This document shows, piece by piece, positions 30,301 to 36,996 of a stretch of 64,000 nucleotides of DNA. A model generated the notes under the pieces. That model was not told the DNA's origin and did not search any database. It worked only from the letters and a program-made list of their open reading frames with translations. Location: assembly GCA_015066245.1 (NCBI GenBank), contig SVOS01000003.1:124001-188000 (forward strand). Direction: 5' to 3'. The stretch comes from Oscillospiraceae bacterium. GTDB lineage: Bacteria; Bacillota; Clostridia; Oscillospirales; Acutalibacteraceae. A program made the position numbers and the translations under genes. Every line of letters starts with the position of its first letter. Within the stretch, counting starts at the first letter, position 1.

Positions 30301-30499
30301 TCCCGAGACAGTTAAGTACATCGGCAGCTATGCATTTGGTGATTGCTACAAGCTCACAAATGTTTATGTTCCCGCTGGCACAGACAACATCTATAGCACA
30401 GCATTTACAAACTCTAAGTCTGTAGTTCTCAACGTTGCAGCAGGTTCTGTAGCTGAGAAGTTTGCTGAGGCTTACAATGTAAATTACATCACAAGATAA
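24332..30499 (+). CDS. Giant secreted protein: phosphodiester glycosidase domain + wall-binding repeats + BspA-type leucine-rich repeats
   Basis: About 2055 residues. TTG 24332 is chosen because AAGGAG lies 8 bases upstream and a clean signal peptide (KHNKFLAKVLCGLLAVMMLV...AAAS, about 34 residues) follows. Residues about 95-310 match the phosphodiester glycosidase (NAGPA-type) family: GINASYYNMINGKPTGTFVM, RQTIGITADGDVILM and the conserved GHLDGGGSCT. Then come Ig-like and beta-sandwich regions (310-1000), a Cys/His module (CTTDGLTGKTFCKVC, about 1010), YG/cell-wall-binding-like repeats (1050-1175), and five leucine-rich modules (about 1185-2055), four of which are tandem 170-residue copies. 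The domain may cut sugar-1-phosphodiester bonds such as those made by LCP enzymes. Lysine codons are mostly AAG, unlike the flanking glycosyltransferases, which suggests strong expression. It has its own terminator. Confidence 0.85.
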   Translation: MKHNKFLAKVLCGLLAVMMLVSALPLSFSVAAASGDSFTSASLAIVTEKNSTLAPGVTQDAYTLYNNKNEQVKMFVTKADMSVDTVKLYASYKDMDPTNYGMSKLTEQVASFNEKVAAGDEYYEGTVVAGINASYYNMINGKPTGTFVMNGIDVTTESEGNAYGYFAVMKDGSVKIGNKGDYSNDKGNIQEAIGIYTMLIVDGQICSGLDTSKYYPRQTIGITADGDVILMTADGNQAPKSIGLTVLEQAQVMKDLGCVWAGHLDGGGSCTYAAKAEGSNDFAIVNSPSDGSERSVSNGFIIASTVVADGKFKSASLTTENEYVTPNSTVAVSATGVDSAGGPAEIPADVEWQLADSSLGTVADGVFTSTGKTGAAVVQMIYGGEVVGETTINVVHPDAVAFEQENMTIPFGKSVLFNISATYGVKNVAIKPSDFTFTFDNSAVGTMDGFTFTACDESEAVTSSKVEAKYNGTGITALSNINLGKGSEVIYDFEDGTNQKVIIDETPGTKYNYVWPESTNFVADAESGHVHSGNYALGSELNFGNSLESGYMKSSVYATETRVFKNAVRVGCWIYIPDEFVGLWARWTLREVTGFNEDGTPIWNTKATINGNNMDTGAGGTGVVYTFDEPGWHYLYVDTSAYSAVGWVENGAMMQLYISDRDGSAYNYLAAEQSNIPGKYTVYIDDITVDYSTAVDDREAPVFGNMTYAVAGMPDAAVLNNQTVTSNKVTFAATVADYTGKSNFTGIDASTVKAYIDGVEVDSEYANGIVSVSDYALTNGKHVVKFAAEDKMGNYGYKYGYITVNAEDSASTVKLVAADPDADRILLGSIYNMNLVATAIEEVDTVNVTIDLDNNSVWQLDHMTPAEGFDVSYTLETEDNIATITVTRTGENTQTGEAVLVTIPVRTWELKTGYTYPNGTKQGVQAFTYAQYKSMGEFWRMSVIANVDKGVLTRVDGTVDSFTGEGVFCDTEMWANKANMTGTAAGLAYFNAWNGGHVHTAEAVADIAATCTTDGLTGKTFCKVCNSVVDWGTVVEAGHDYAFVDGVLKCTVDGDLFNGVYTDGKTYIDGVIANGWTEDFAYYKDGAKVTGVQEIDGFYYDFGENGVCPNKAKLDGFYFDEAEGAYMYFTAGLKATGDVAIYPTVYFFDENGYAITGEVNVNGYDCIFDEKGAFVSADDASVVDAGFAGTNIEYVLLSDGTLKVGGEGVMKDYTANGLYPAWVIKNDTTTIKAIEIGNGITHIGKFGFFKNGYVRTLTFEENSSLKSIGWGGFGHCWRLGEVTIPASVEVLEEYAFYECGALTDVKFEEGSKLHTIKEYAFMHDIGLEKVFIPDTVQTMGVGVFIKAKADVVLQVVENSVAHKYAIANNHNVELREGYVPPVASGDVTTTITWTLQADGTLEITGSGAMTNYTNYAQQPWANYRHLIKKVVISKDITAVGNYAFAYSQNIESVVFEEGSVLESVGVLAFMNVPKVTEFILPETVTYIGSYAFADCFALTNVYVPQGMEYIYATAFNNSTLAVLNVSEGTYAHEFAVAQKLNYEVRDFVYVAIDGGKLNDTVAWEFFENGELRITGEGAMPNFTSHAQQPWNDFRHKLKKIVIGKDITTVGNYAFCYAQNVTEVVFEEGNAATSIGVLSFFNVPKVATITLPDTVTSISAYAFGDCFALADVYVPQGVEFIYNTAFTNSTKVVLNVAEGTYAQEYAETYGVSYEVREFIYVAIDGGKLNDTVNWEFFENGELRITGEGAMPNFTSHAQQPWNNFRHKLKRVVIGKDITAVGNYAFCYAQNVTEVVFEEGSKATSIGVLSFFNVPKVTAITLPDTVTSISAYAFGDCFALTDVYVPQGVSFIYNTAFTNSKLVVLNVAEGTYAQEYAETYGVNYKTRDFIYVAIDGGKLNDTVSWEFYENGELRITGEGAMPNFTSHNQQPWMNFRHKFKKLVVGKDITAIGNYTFAYCNSIESIVFEEGSKLTDIGVLAFMNNAKVSEITLPETVKYIGSYAFGDCYKLTNVYVPAGTDNIYSTAFTNSKSVVLNVAAGSVAEKFAEAYNVNYITR
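28463..30499 (+). repeat. Tandem 510-bp (170-residue) leucine-rich repeat modules
   Basis: Three copies begin at 28973, 29483 and 29993, exactly 510 bases apart, each opening with YVAIDGGKLNDTV and containing ELRITGEGAMPNF. A more divergent fourth module precedes them from about 28463. The two copies at 28973 and 29483 are nearly identical in DNA, implying recent duplication or gene conversion; such arrays readily expand and contract. Confidence 0.9.
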
Positions 30500-30531
30500 C
30501 AAGTATTTATACTATGTTCAAGTAGTTCAAG

Positions 30532-30565
30532 AGGGTGGCTACCCAAGGTGTAGCCACCCTTTACT
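30532..30565 (+). terminator. Terminator after the giant surface protein
   Basis: A perfect 10-bp stem AGGGTGGCTA with TAGCCACCCT around a 9-base loop, followed by only TTTAC, so termination may be partial and allow read-through into the downstream glycosyltransferases. Confidence 0.7.
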
Positions 30566-30584
30566 TGAAATTTCAGAGGTATAT

Positions 30585-31691
30585 ATGAAAGTATTGGTCA
30601 TTAACTCTGTTTGCGGTATTCGGAGTACCGGCAGAATAGCTACTGATATAGCTGATGAATATATTTCTAAAGGCCATAAGTGTAGGGTGGCTTATGGCAG
30701 GGGAGAAGTTCCCGAAAAATACCGAGATATTTCTTATAGAATAGGTACAGATCTTTCTGTAAAAATCAACGGTCTCAAAGCTCGTATTTTTGACAACGAG
30801 GGCTTTAATGCCAAGAGAGAGACCAAACAATTTATAAAATGGGCAAATGATTATAATCCCGATGTTTTATGGCTTCATAATCTCCACGGGTATTATATTA
30901 ATATAGAAATTTTATTTAACTGGATAAAACAGCGTCCTCAGATGCAGGTAAAGTGGACTTTTCACGATTGTTGGCCTTTTACTGGTCATTGCGCACATTT
31001 TACTCTTGTAGGATGCCAAAAATGGCAGACTCAGTGCAAGAATTGCTCTCAGAAATGTGAGTATCCAAAATCTTCATTAAAGGACAACTCCTATAAAAAC
31101 TATCTTCGCAAAAAAGCTGCTTTCTGCGGTGTCAAAGATATGACTATTATTACTCCTTCTTGTTGGCTCAGAGACCTTGTGAAACGCAGTTTCTTGAAAG
31201 ATTATAACGTAGAAGTAGTCCACAACACTATTGACACAGAGGTTTTCAAACCTACTGAAAGTTCTTTTAAAGCTGATAATAATATAGTCGATAAATTTAT
31301 GGTTTTGGGTGTGGCATCTGCCTGGAGCAAGAAAAAGGGTTTGGATGATTTTATAAAGCTTGCGGATATGCTTGATGATTCCTATAAAATTGTTCTTGTA
31401 GGCCTTACAGCCGAGCAAATCAAGAAGATACCACAAAAAATCCTTTGTATATCAAGAACCAACTCCAAAGAAGAACTTGCTGCTATTTATACTGCTGCTG
31501 ATATATTTCTCAATCTTACCTATGAGGATAATTATCCCACGGTAAATCTGGAGGCTCAGGCATGTGGGACTGAGTGTATAACTTATCGCACAGGTGGAAG
31601 TGTAGAAAGTGTCAGGTCTGAGAATATAATCGAGCAAGGCGATTTAGAAACTCTTGTAAAGAAACTTAACGAAATCAAGGCTTGTATGTAA
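30585..31691 (+). CDS. Family 4 glycosyltransferase
   Basis: A 368-residue GT4 enzyme. N-terminus VLVINSVCGIRSTGRIATDIADEY binds the acceptor side; HLHNLHGYYINIEILF and FHDCWPFTGHCAHFTLVGCQKWQTQC form the conserved central block; AAWSKKKGLDDFIKLA-like and YPTVNLEAQACGTECITYRTGG give the nucleotide-sugar site with its two glutamates. Closely similar in layout to the gene at 34117, so the two are probably paralogues. AGAGGT lies about 8 bases before the ATG; the next gene follows after one base. Confidence 0.88.
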   Translation: MKVLVINSVCGIRSTGRIATDIADEYISKGHKCRVAYGRGEVPEKYRDISYRIGTDLSVKINGLKARIFDNEGFNAKRETKQFIKWANDYNPDVLWLHNLHGYYINIEILFNWIKQRPQMQVKWTFHDCWPFTGHCAHFTLVGCQKWQTQCKNCSQKCEYPKSSLKDNSYKNYLRKKAAFCGVKDMTIITPSCWLRDLVKRSFLKDYNVEVVHNTIDTEVFKPTESSFKADNNIVDKFMVLGVASAWSKKKGLDDFIKLADMLDDSYKIVLVGLTAEQIKKIPQKILCISRTNSKEELAAIYTAADIFLNLTYEDNYPTVNLEAQACGTECITYRTGGSVESVRSENIIEQGDLETLVKKLNEIKACM

Positions 31692-31692
31692 A

Positions 31693-32895
31693 ATGAAAAT
31701 TTTGTATTTTGGTACTGTATGTGACATAAATGAATATGATAAGCTCCTTGAAAATTGTTCTTGTAAGCCCTCGGTAGCACCTATTGTTTTTGAGAATGCT
31801 TTGTTGGACGGCTTTTCGAAGAACAGGACAGACCTTGAGATTCATAGCTTTCCTATGATTCCCACTTTTCCGTCTTCAAAGATCCTTCATTTTGGCAAAT
31901 GTGTCAATAACCTTAAAAGCGGATATAGCTGCCGTTGGCTTAATACCTGGAATCTTCCTTTAATTAAGCAGTTTTCAAGACGTATGGATGCCCGAAGAAT
32001 CCTCAAAAAATGGGGCAGAGAGAATAGGGGCGAAGGTGTGGTATTTACATATTCCATACCTCCTTTTCTTGTGAAAGATGTAATCAGGTTTTCTAAGAAA
32101 TACTCGATCAAAACAATTGCGATTATCCCTGATTTGCTTAGGGATATGTACATCAATGACAATTCTAAATCTTTTATAACAAGTCTCAAAAATTTATACT
32201 TAAAACCTGCATTAAAGCGTCAGAGTCGGTACGATGGTTATATATATCTTACTGATGCAATGCATGAGGTGGTTGCTCCCCAAAAGCCCTATATGGTTAT
32301 GGAGGGCATTGCCGATATATCTTCTGCAACACCTCCTGATATAAGCATTAAAGCTGAAAAACGCAGCATAATGTACGCAGGAATGCTCCATGAAAAGTAC
32401 GGCATTATCAATCTTCTGGATGCTTTTGATGAACTTTCTGACACAGATACTGAGCTATGGCTTTTTGGTGATGGGTCTGCAGTGGACCAAATTAAAGAGC
32501 GAGCAAAATCAAATCCTCAGATTAAGTATTTTGGGATTGTTAATCGTGATGAAATACTTAAATATGAGAAAAAAGCAACTCTGCTTATTAATCCCCGTAA
32601 TCCGAAGGATGAGTTTACAAAATACAGTTTTCCGTCAAAAACAATCGAGTATATGTTGTCAGGAACTCCCTTAATTACAACAAAACTTCCCGGTATTCCC
32701 GAAGAATACTTCGAATTTATTTTCAGTGTCGATAATAATGAAGTCGAGTCTTTATACAATGCTATGATAGATGCTCTTGAAAAATCCGACGAAGAGTTGA
32801 TTTCAATAGGCAAAAAAGCTCAGTCTTTTATCTTGGATAATAAACATTCACAAAAACAGGTCAAGCGTATTATCGACTTTATAAAAGAGGTGTAA
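31693..32895 (+). CDS. Family 4 glycosyltransferase
   Basis: A 400-residue GT-B enzyme. The C-terminal half is recognisable: RSIMYAGMLHEKYGIINLLDAF near residue 220, ELWLFGDGSAVDQI, and YSFPSKTIEYMLSGTPLITTKLPGIPEEY near 315. It acts on the cytoplasmic face, extending the lipid-linked repeat unit. The donor and linkage cannot be read. It lies one base after the preceding transferase and 4 bases before the polymerase gene. Confidence 0.87.
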   Translation: MKILYFGTVCDINEYDKLLENCSCKPSVAPIVFENALLDGFSKNRTDLEIHSFPMIPTFPSSKILHFGKCVNNLKSGYSCRWLNTWNLPLIKQFSRRMDARRILKKWGRENRGEGVVFTYSIPPFLVKDVIRFSKKYSIKTIAIIPDLLRDMYINDNSKSFITSLKNLYLKPALKRQSRYDGYIYLTDAMHEVVAPQKPYMVMEGIADISSATPPDISIKAEKRSIMYAGMLHEKYGIINLLDAFDELSDTDTELWLFGDGSAVDQIKERAKSNPQIKYFGIVNRDEILKYEKKATLLINPRNPKDEFTKYSFPSKTIEYMLSGTPLITTKLPGIPEEYFEFIFSVDNNEVESLYNAMIDALEKSDEELISIGKKAQSFILDNKHSQKQVKRIIDFIKEV

Positions 32896-32899
32896 AATT

Positions 32900-34114
32900 A
32901 TGAAAGTTGAGATAGATAAAATTAAGCAGATATTGATATATGCAATGCTTTTCTTTGCATCTATGAACTTCGCTGCTAAATTTTTCTATTTTGCTTTTGC
33001 ATCCTTGATAATAATAATGTTATTTCAGCGCAAGCTGATGGCTAACGCAACCACCTTGGTGTATCTTGCTTTAGGTGGCTTAATGGCACTATATAACAGC
33101 CCTGAAGGTGTGCTTTCTATGATAAGGTGCTTTGCTTATGTTGCACTTTATGTTGTTGGTATCAATATGACAACTGTCAGAGCAGACAAACGTGCGCTGA
33201 TGTTTGATTATGAGCACAATGAAGTCGAGAAAATCGGCTATACCATTATAGCGGTAGTTTCGGCAGGTTCCTTTACTCATTATTTCCTCAACTTTATTAC
33301 TAATATCAGCGGAATTACCGGCAGAAATACTACTGATATCTGGAGTGGTGAGACAATGGCTGCCACCGGTCAGTCTACCCTTGCTTGCCTTATGCTTGGT
33401 TTTTCTGTTTCTATTATTTTGTTATCAACATCAAAATGGGTACGATTTATTGGTATTGCATCAGTTTTCATAATGCTTTGGTACAATTTGGTCCTTGCAG
33501 GAAGAACCATGATTGTAATTCTTCTTGTTCTGTTTGTTGTTGGTATCCTTTACACACGAAAAGCCCTGGACAACTCTTTTGAACGTCTTAAGTTGCTTAT
33601 AGGTATATCATCGGTAGTTCTTTTTGTCTCGCTGATTTTTGCCTTCAATATCGGTGGTTTACGCGATATGATGTTCAGCTCCAACCTTTTCGGCAGATTT
33701 GAGTCTTCTTTTGCATCACTTACCGAGGACGCACTAAGAGCTACCGGTAAGCTTTCTTTTCTTGGTGACTTCTTCAAGTATCCCTTTGGTGGACTTAATA
33801 TGAGAGATAAGTACGGCTATGCCCACGATTTGTTGCTGGACGGATATGATGAATACGGTTTATTCGGACTTATCCTTTTAGTTGCAATCCTTGTATTGGG
33901 TATAGTTGAGGTCTATAAGCTTTTAAGCCGCACAACTTACCATCACGCATTTAAATTAGGAGTTCTTCTTATATATATTGCAATGCTTTTGCAGTTTTTA
34001 GTAGAGCCTATCCTTGCGGGTATGCCTTGGCTCTTTACTTGCTTCAGCCTTATCAATGGCGTTGTTGCAGGTATGAATATGTCTTACTCAAGGAATGAAT
34101 CGGAGTTAAGTTAA
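32900..34114 (+). CDS. Wzy-like O-antigen/capsule polymerase
   Basis: A 404-residue integral membrane protein with roughly ten to twelve helices and one large extracytoplasmic loop (about residues 250-310) containing RFESSFASLTEDALRATGKLS-like and GYAHDLLLDGYDEYGLFG. The latter (Wzy_C-like H-D-x-x-L pattern) is typical of repeat-unit polymerases. Sequence conservation is low in this family, so the assignment rests on topology, loop and context. It is the only polymerase candidate in the locus. Confidence 0.82.
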   Translation: MKVEIDKIKQILIYAMLFFASMNFAAKFFYFAFASLIIIMLFQRKLMANATTLVYLALGGLMALYNSPEGVLSMIRCFAYVALYVVGINMTTVRADKRALMFDYEHNEVEKIGYTIIAVVSAGSFTHYFLNFITNISGITGRNTTDIWSGETMAATGQSTLACLMLGFSVSIILLSTSKWVRFIGIASVFIMLWYNLVLAGRTMIVILLVLFVVGILYTRKALDNSFERLKLLIGISSVVLFVSLIFAFNIGGLRDMMFSSNLFGRFESSFASLTEDALRATGKLSFLGDFFKYPFGGLNMRDKYGYAHDLLLDGYDEYGLFGLILLVAILVLGIVEVYKLLSRTTYHHAFKLGVLLIYIAMLLQFLVEPILAGMPWLFTCFSLINGVVAGMNMSYSRNESELS

Positions 34115-34116
34115 CA

Positions 34117-35319
34117 ATGAAAGTTTTTTCAGTAAACACCGTTTACGGTGAAGGAAGCACTGGTAATATATCACAGGGCATCCATGACCTTTGCAAAGAA
34201 GAAAACATTGAGTATATTTCTGCCTGCAGAAACCTCCCTGCGTCAAAAGATGGCATCAGTGATTGTATCGCAATAAGTACACCTTTTGACAGCAAACTTC
34301 ATGGTGTGCTTTCTCGCTTCACAATGTTGAAGGGATGTTTTTCGTATTCCAAAACCCGTAAACTGATTAAATATATTAAAAGCTACTCTCCCGATATAAT
34401 TCATCTTCATAATCTTCACGGCAGTTACGTTAATATACCACTGCTTACAAAGTATATCAAAAAGCACAATATTTCTGTTGTATTTACGTTGCACGACTGT
34501 TGGGCAATGACCGCGATATGCTCTCATTTTTCTATTGCAGGATGTAACAGATGGCAGGATGGTTGTCATAACTGTCCGCAAAGAAAAAAGTATTCATCTT
34601 GTCCTTTTGATTTCACTAAAAAGGTATATAAACTTAAGAAAAAGTGGTTCACAGGTTTTAATAAAGCGGTTGTGGTAACGCCTTCCGAATGGCTGTCTGG
34701 TGTCGCAAAAAAATCTTTTTTAAAAGACTACGAAATCAAGACCATTTATAACGGCATTAACCTTGATGTGTTCAAGCCGACAATATCTGACTTTAAAAAG
34801 AAGCATAACATCCAGGACAAAAAGATGGTTTTAGGTGTGGCTTATGGCTGGGGATACAGCAAAGGTATTGATGCAATGATTGAAATTTCTCATCGTTTGC
34901 CTAAGGATAAGTACGCTATGGTGCTTGTTGGTGTAGATGAGAATACTAAATCGACCCTTCCCGAAAATATCATAGCAATTTCAAAAACTGCAAATCAAAA
35001 AGAACTTGCCGAGATTTATACTTCCGCTGATGTATTTGTTAATACAACCCGAGAAGAGGTTTTGGGTCTTGTTAATATAGAAGCACTTGCTTGCGGAGCA
35101 CCGGTTGTGACCTTTAATTCAGGCGGAAGTCCCGAGTGTATCGATAGTACCTGCGGTTCAATAGTAGAAAAAGATGACATAGATGCCTTGGAAAAAGAGA
35201 TTATCAGGATTTGTGAAACAAATCCTTTTGCCAAAATCAGCTGTATTAAGAGAGCAGAGCTTTTTGATAAAAATAAGAGGCTCAGAGAGTATCTGGAGCT
35301 TTACAAATCTATCCTTTGA
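34117..35319 (+). CDS. Family 4 glycosyltransferase (paralogue of the gene at 30585)
   Basis: A 400-residue GT4 enzyme with VFSVNTVYGEGSTGNISQGI at the start, HLHNLHGSYVNIPLLTKYI, LHDCWAMTAICSHFSIAGCNRWQDGC and C-terminal VLGLVNIEALACGAPVVTFNSGGSPE with both glutamates. The middle block matches the gene at 30585 motif by motif, pointing to duplication within the locus. It starts 3 bases after the polymerase stop. Confidence 0.88.
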   Translation: MKVFSVNTVYGEGSTGNISQGIHDLCKEENIEYISACRNLPASKDGISDCIAISTPFDSKLHGVLSRFTMLKGCFSYSKTRKLIKYIKSYSPDIIHLHNLHGSYVNIPLLTKYIKKHNISVVFTLHDCWAMTAICSHFSIAGCNRWQDGCHNCPQRKKYSSCPFDFTKKVYKLKKKWFTGFNKAVVVTPSEWLSGVAKKSFLKDYEIKTIYNGINLDVFKPTISDFKKKHNIQDKKMVLGVAYGWGYSKGIDAMIEISHRLPKDKYAMVLVGVDENTKSTLPENIIAISKTANQKELAEIYTSADVFVNTTREEVLGLVNIEALACGAPVVTFNSGGSPECIDSTCGSIVEKDDIDALEKEIIRICETNPFAKISCIKRAELFDKNKRLREYLELYKSIL

Positions 35320-35342
35320 CCTTTTCTGAAAGGAAAATTGGT

Positions 35343-36485
35343 ATGAAAATTACTTTTTTGTCAAACTACTTCAGCCACCATCAAAAGCCATTAAGTGATA
35401 AATGGTATACCCTGACACAAGGTAAGTATACTTTTGTAGAATCAGAGGAAATCACCGACGAGCGAAAGAAACTTGGTTGGGGTATAAGAGAGAAGTTACC
35501 ATACATCGTCTCTCTCAATAACGAAGCCATAGATAAGGAAATACTTATGAGTGACGCTGTCATTATCGGAAGTGCCCCTTTTTCTAAGATTATCCCAAAT
35601 CTTCACAGCAAAAAGTTAGTTTTCAAATATTCCGAGAGGATTTTCAAAAACGGATGTAACTACCTGAAACTTCCTTTCAGACTGTATACATACTACAAAA
35701 ATTACGGACGCTATAAATCTCTCTATCTTTTGTGTGCAAGTGCATATACTTATGCTGATTTTGCTATGTACGGCACCTTCAGAGGCAAGGCGTATAAATG
35801 GGGATATTTCCCTCAGACTCTCAAGTATGACACAAATGAGCTTTTCGCCAACAAGAATCCCCGAAAGCTTCTCTGGTGCGGGCGGTTCCTGGATTGGAAG
35901 CATCCCGACGACGCACTTTACGTTGCAAAGAGGCTTAAAGAAGACGGTTATGATTTTGAGCTTGACTTTATAGGTACAGGCGAACTTAGACCACAGCTTG
36001 AAACTTTTATAACTGAGAATGATTTAGGTGATAATGTAAAGATTCTCGGTTCTATGAGCCCTGATGAAGTCCGCAAATATATGGAGACAGCAGGAATATA
36101 TCTGTTTACCAGCGATTTCAGAGAAGGTTGGGGAGCAGTGCTTAACGAGTCTATGAACAGCGGTTGTACGGTGGTGGCTAATCATGCTATCGGTTCGGTA
36201 CCGTTTCTTCTGAAAAACAACGAAAATGGATTGATCTACAAAAACGGCGACAATGAATCTCTCTACCGCAAGGTAAAGTTTCTTCTTGACAATCCTCAGG
36301 AGCAACAGAATCTGGGCAAAAACGCATATAAGACTATTGCTGAATTGTGGAATGCAGATGTTGCTGCGACGAGATTTATAGACCTTTGCAACGATATAAA
36401 ATCGAAGGGTTATTGTGACAGATTTACTGAGGGGCCTTGCAGCAAAGCTCCCAAAATCAAAAATAATTGGTTCAAAGAGGATTAA
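35343..36485 (+). CDS. Family 4 glycosyltransferase
   Basis: A 380-residue GT-B enzyme: N-terminus KITFLSNYFSHHQKPLSDKWY, then LLWCGRFLDWKHPDDALYVAKRL near residue 178 and the donor-site segment FREGWGAVLNESMNSGCTVVANHAIG with its EX7E-like pair near 265. The ATG at 35343 has AAAGGAAAA about 8 bases upstream; an earlier in-frame ATG at 35316 overlaps the previous gene without a site. One base separates it from the acyltransferase gene. Confidence 0.86.
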   Translation: MKITFLSNYFSHHQKPLSDKWYTLTQGKYTFVESEEITDERKKLGWGIREKLPYIVSLNNEAIDKEILMSDAVIIGSAPFSKIIPNLHSKKLVFKYSERIFKNGCNYLKLPFRLYTYYKNYGRYKSLYLLCASAYTYADFAMYGTFRGKAYKWGYFPQTLKYDTNELFANKNPRKLLWCGRFLDWKHPDDALYVAKRLKEDGYDFELDFIGTGELRPQLETFITENDLGDNVKILGSMSPDEVRKYMETAGIYLFTSDFREGWGAVLNESMNSGCTVVANHAIGSVPFLLKNNENGLIYKNGDNESLYRKVKFLLDNPQEQQNLGKNAYKTIAELWNADVAATRFIDLCNDIKSKGYCDRFTEGPCSKAPKIKNNWFKED

Positions 36486-36486
36486 A

Positions 36487-36996
36487 ATGACACTTAAAGG
36501 ACTAAAAATAAGATGGGTAAAATACTGTGTCAACAAACGCTTTTGCGGCACAGTGCCAAAACACTTTGAGAAAAAACGAAAACTTCTGAATTCAATAGGC
36601 TATAACCTTGCTGAAGGTGTCAGGGTAGTAGGCCCTTTGTTTTGTACAGGTACGCTTACTGTAGGCAAAAACACCTGGATTGGCAGAGATTTTACTGTGC
36701 ACGGCAACGGTAATGTAGAAATAGGAGAAAATTGCGATATAGCTCCTGATGTTATCATGCAAACAGGTGGACATAATATTGGTACATCAAACCGCAGAGC
36801 GGGTGATGGGTATAATAAAAATATCACAATCGGCAATGGTTGCTGGATTGGTGTCAGAGCTACTGTTTTAGGCGGAGTCAGTATCGGCGATGGTGCTGTC
36901 GTTGGTGCTTGTGCATTGGTCAATAAAGATGTAAATTCAAACACCCTTGTAGCAGGTGTGCCTGCCAAGGAGATAAGAAAGTTAGAAAATGATTAA
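36487..36996 (+). CDS. Hexapeptide-repeat acyltransferase
   Basis: A 169-residue left-handed beta-helix protein of the LacA/WcaF type: TLTVGKNTWIGRDFTVHGNG, DIAPDVIMQTGGHNIGT (catalytic His near residue 97), then NITIGNGCWIGVRATVLGGVSIGDGAVVGA and VAGVPAKEIRKL. It probably O-acetylates a sugar of the repeat unit. AGAGGA lies about 8 bases before the ATG. The flippase start overlaps its end by 8 bases. Confidence 0.87.
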   Translation: MTLKGLKIRWVKYCVNKRFCGTVPKHFEKKRKLLNSIGYNLAEGVRVVGPLFCTGTLTVGKNTWIGRDFTVHGNGNVEIGENCDIAPDVIMQTGGHNIGTSNRRAGDGYNKNITIGNGCWIGVRATVLGGVSIGDGAVVGACALVNKDVNSNTLVAGVPAKEIRKLEND

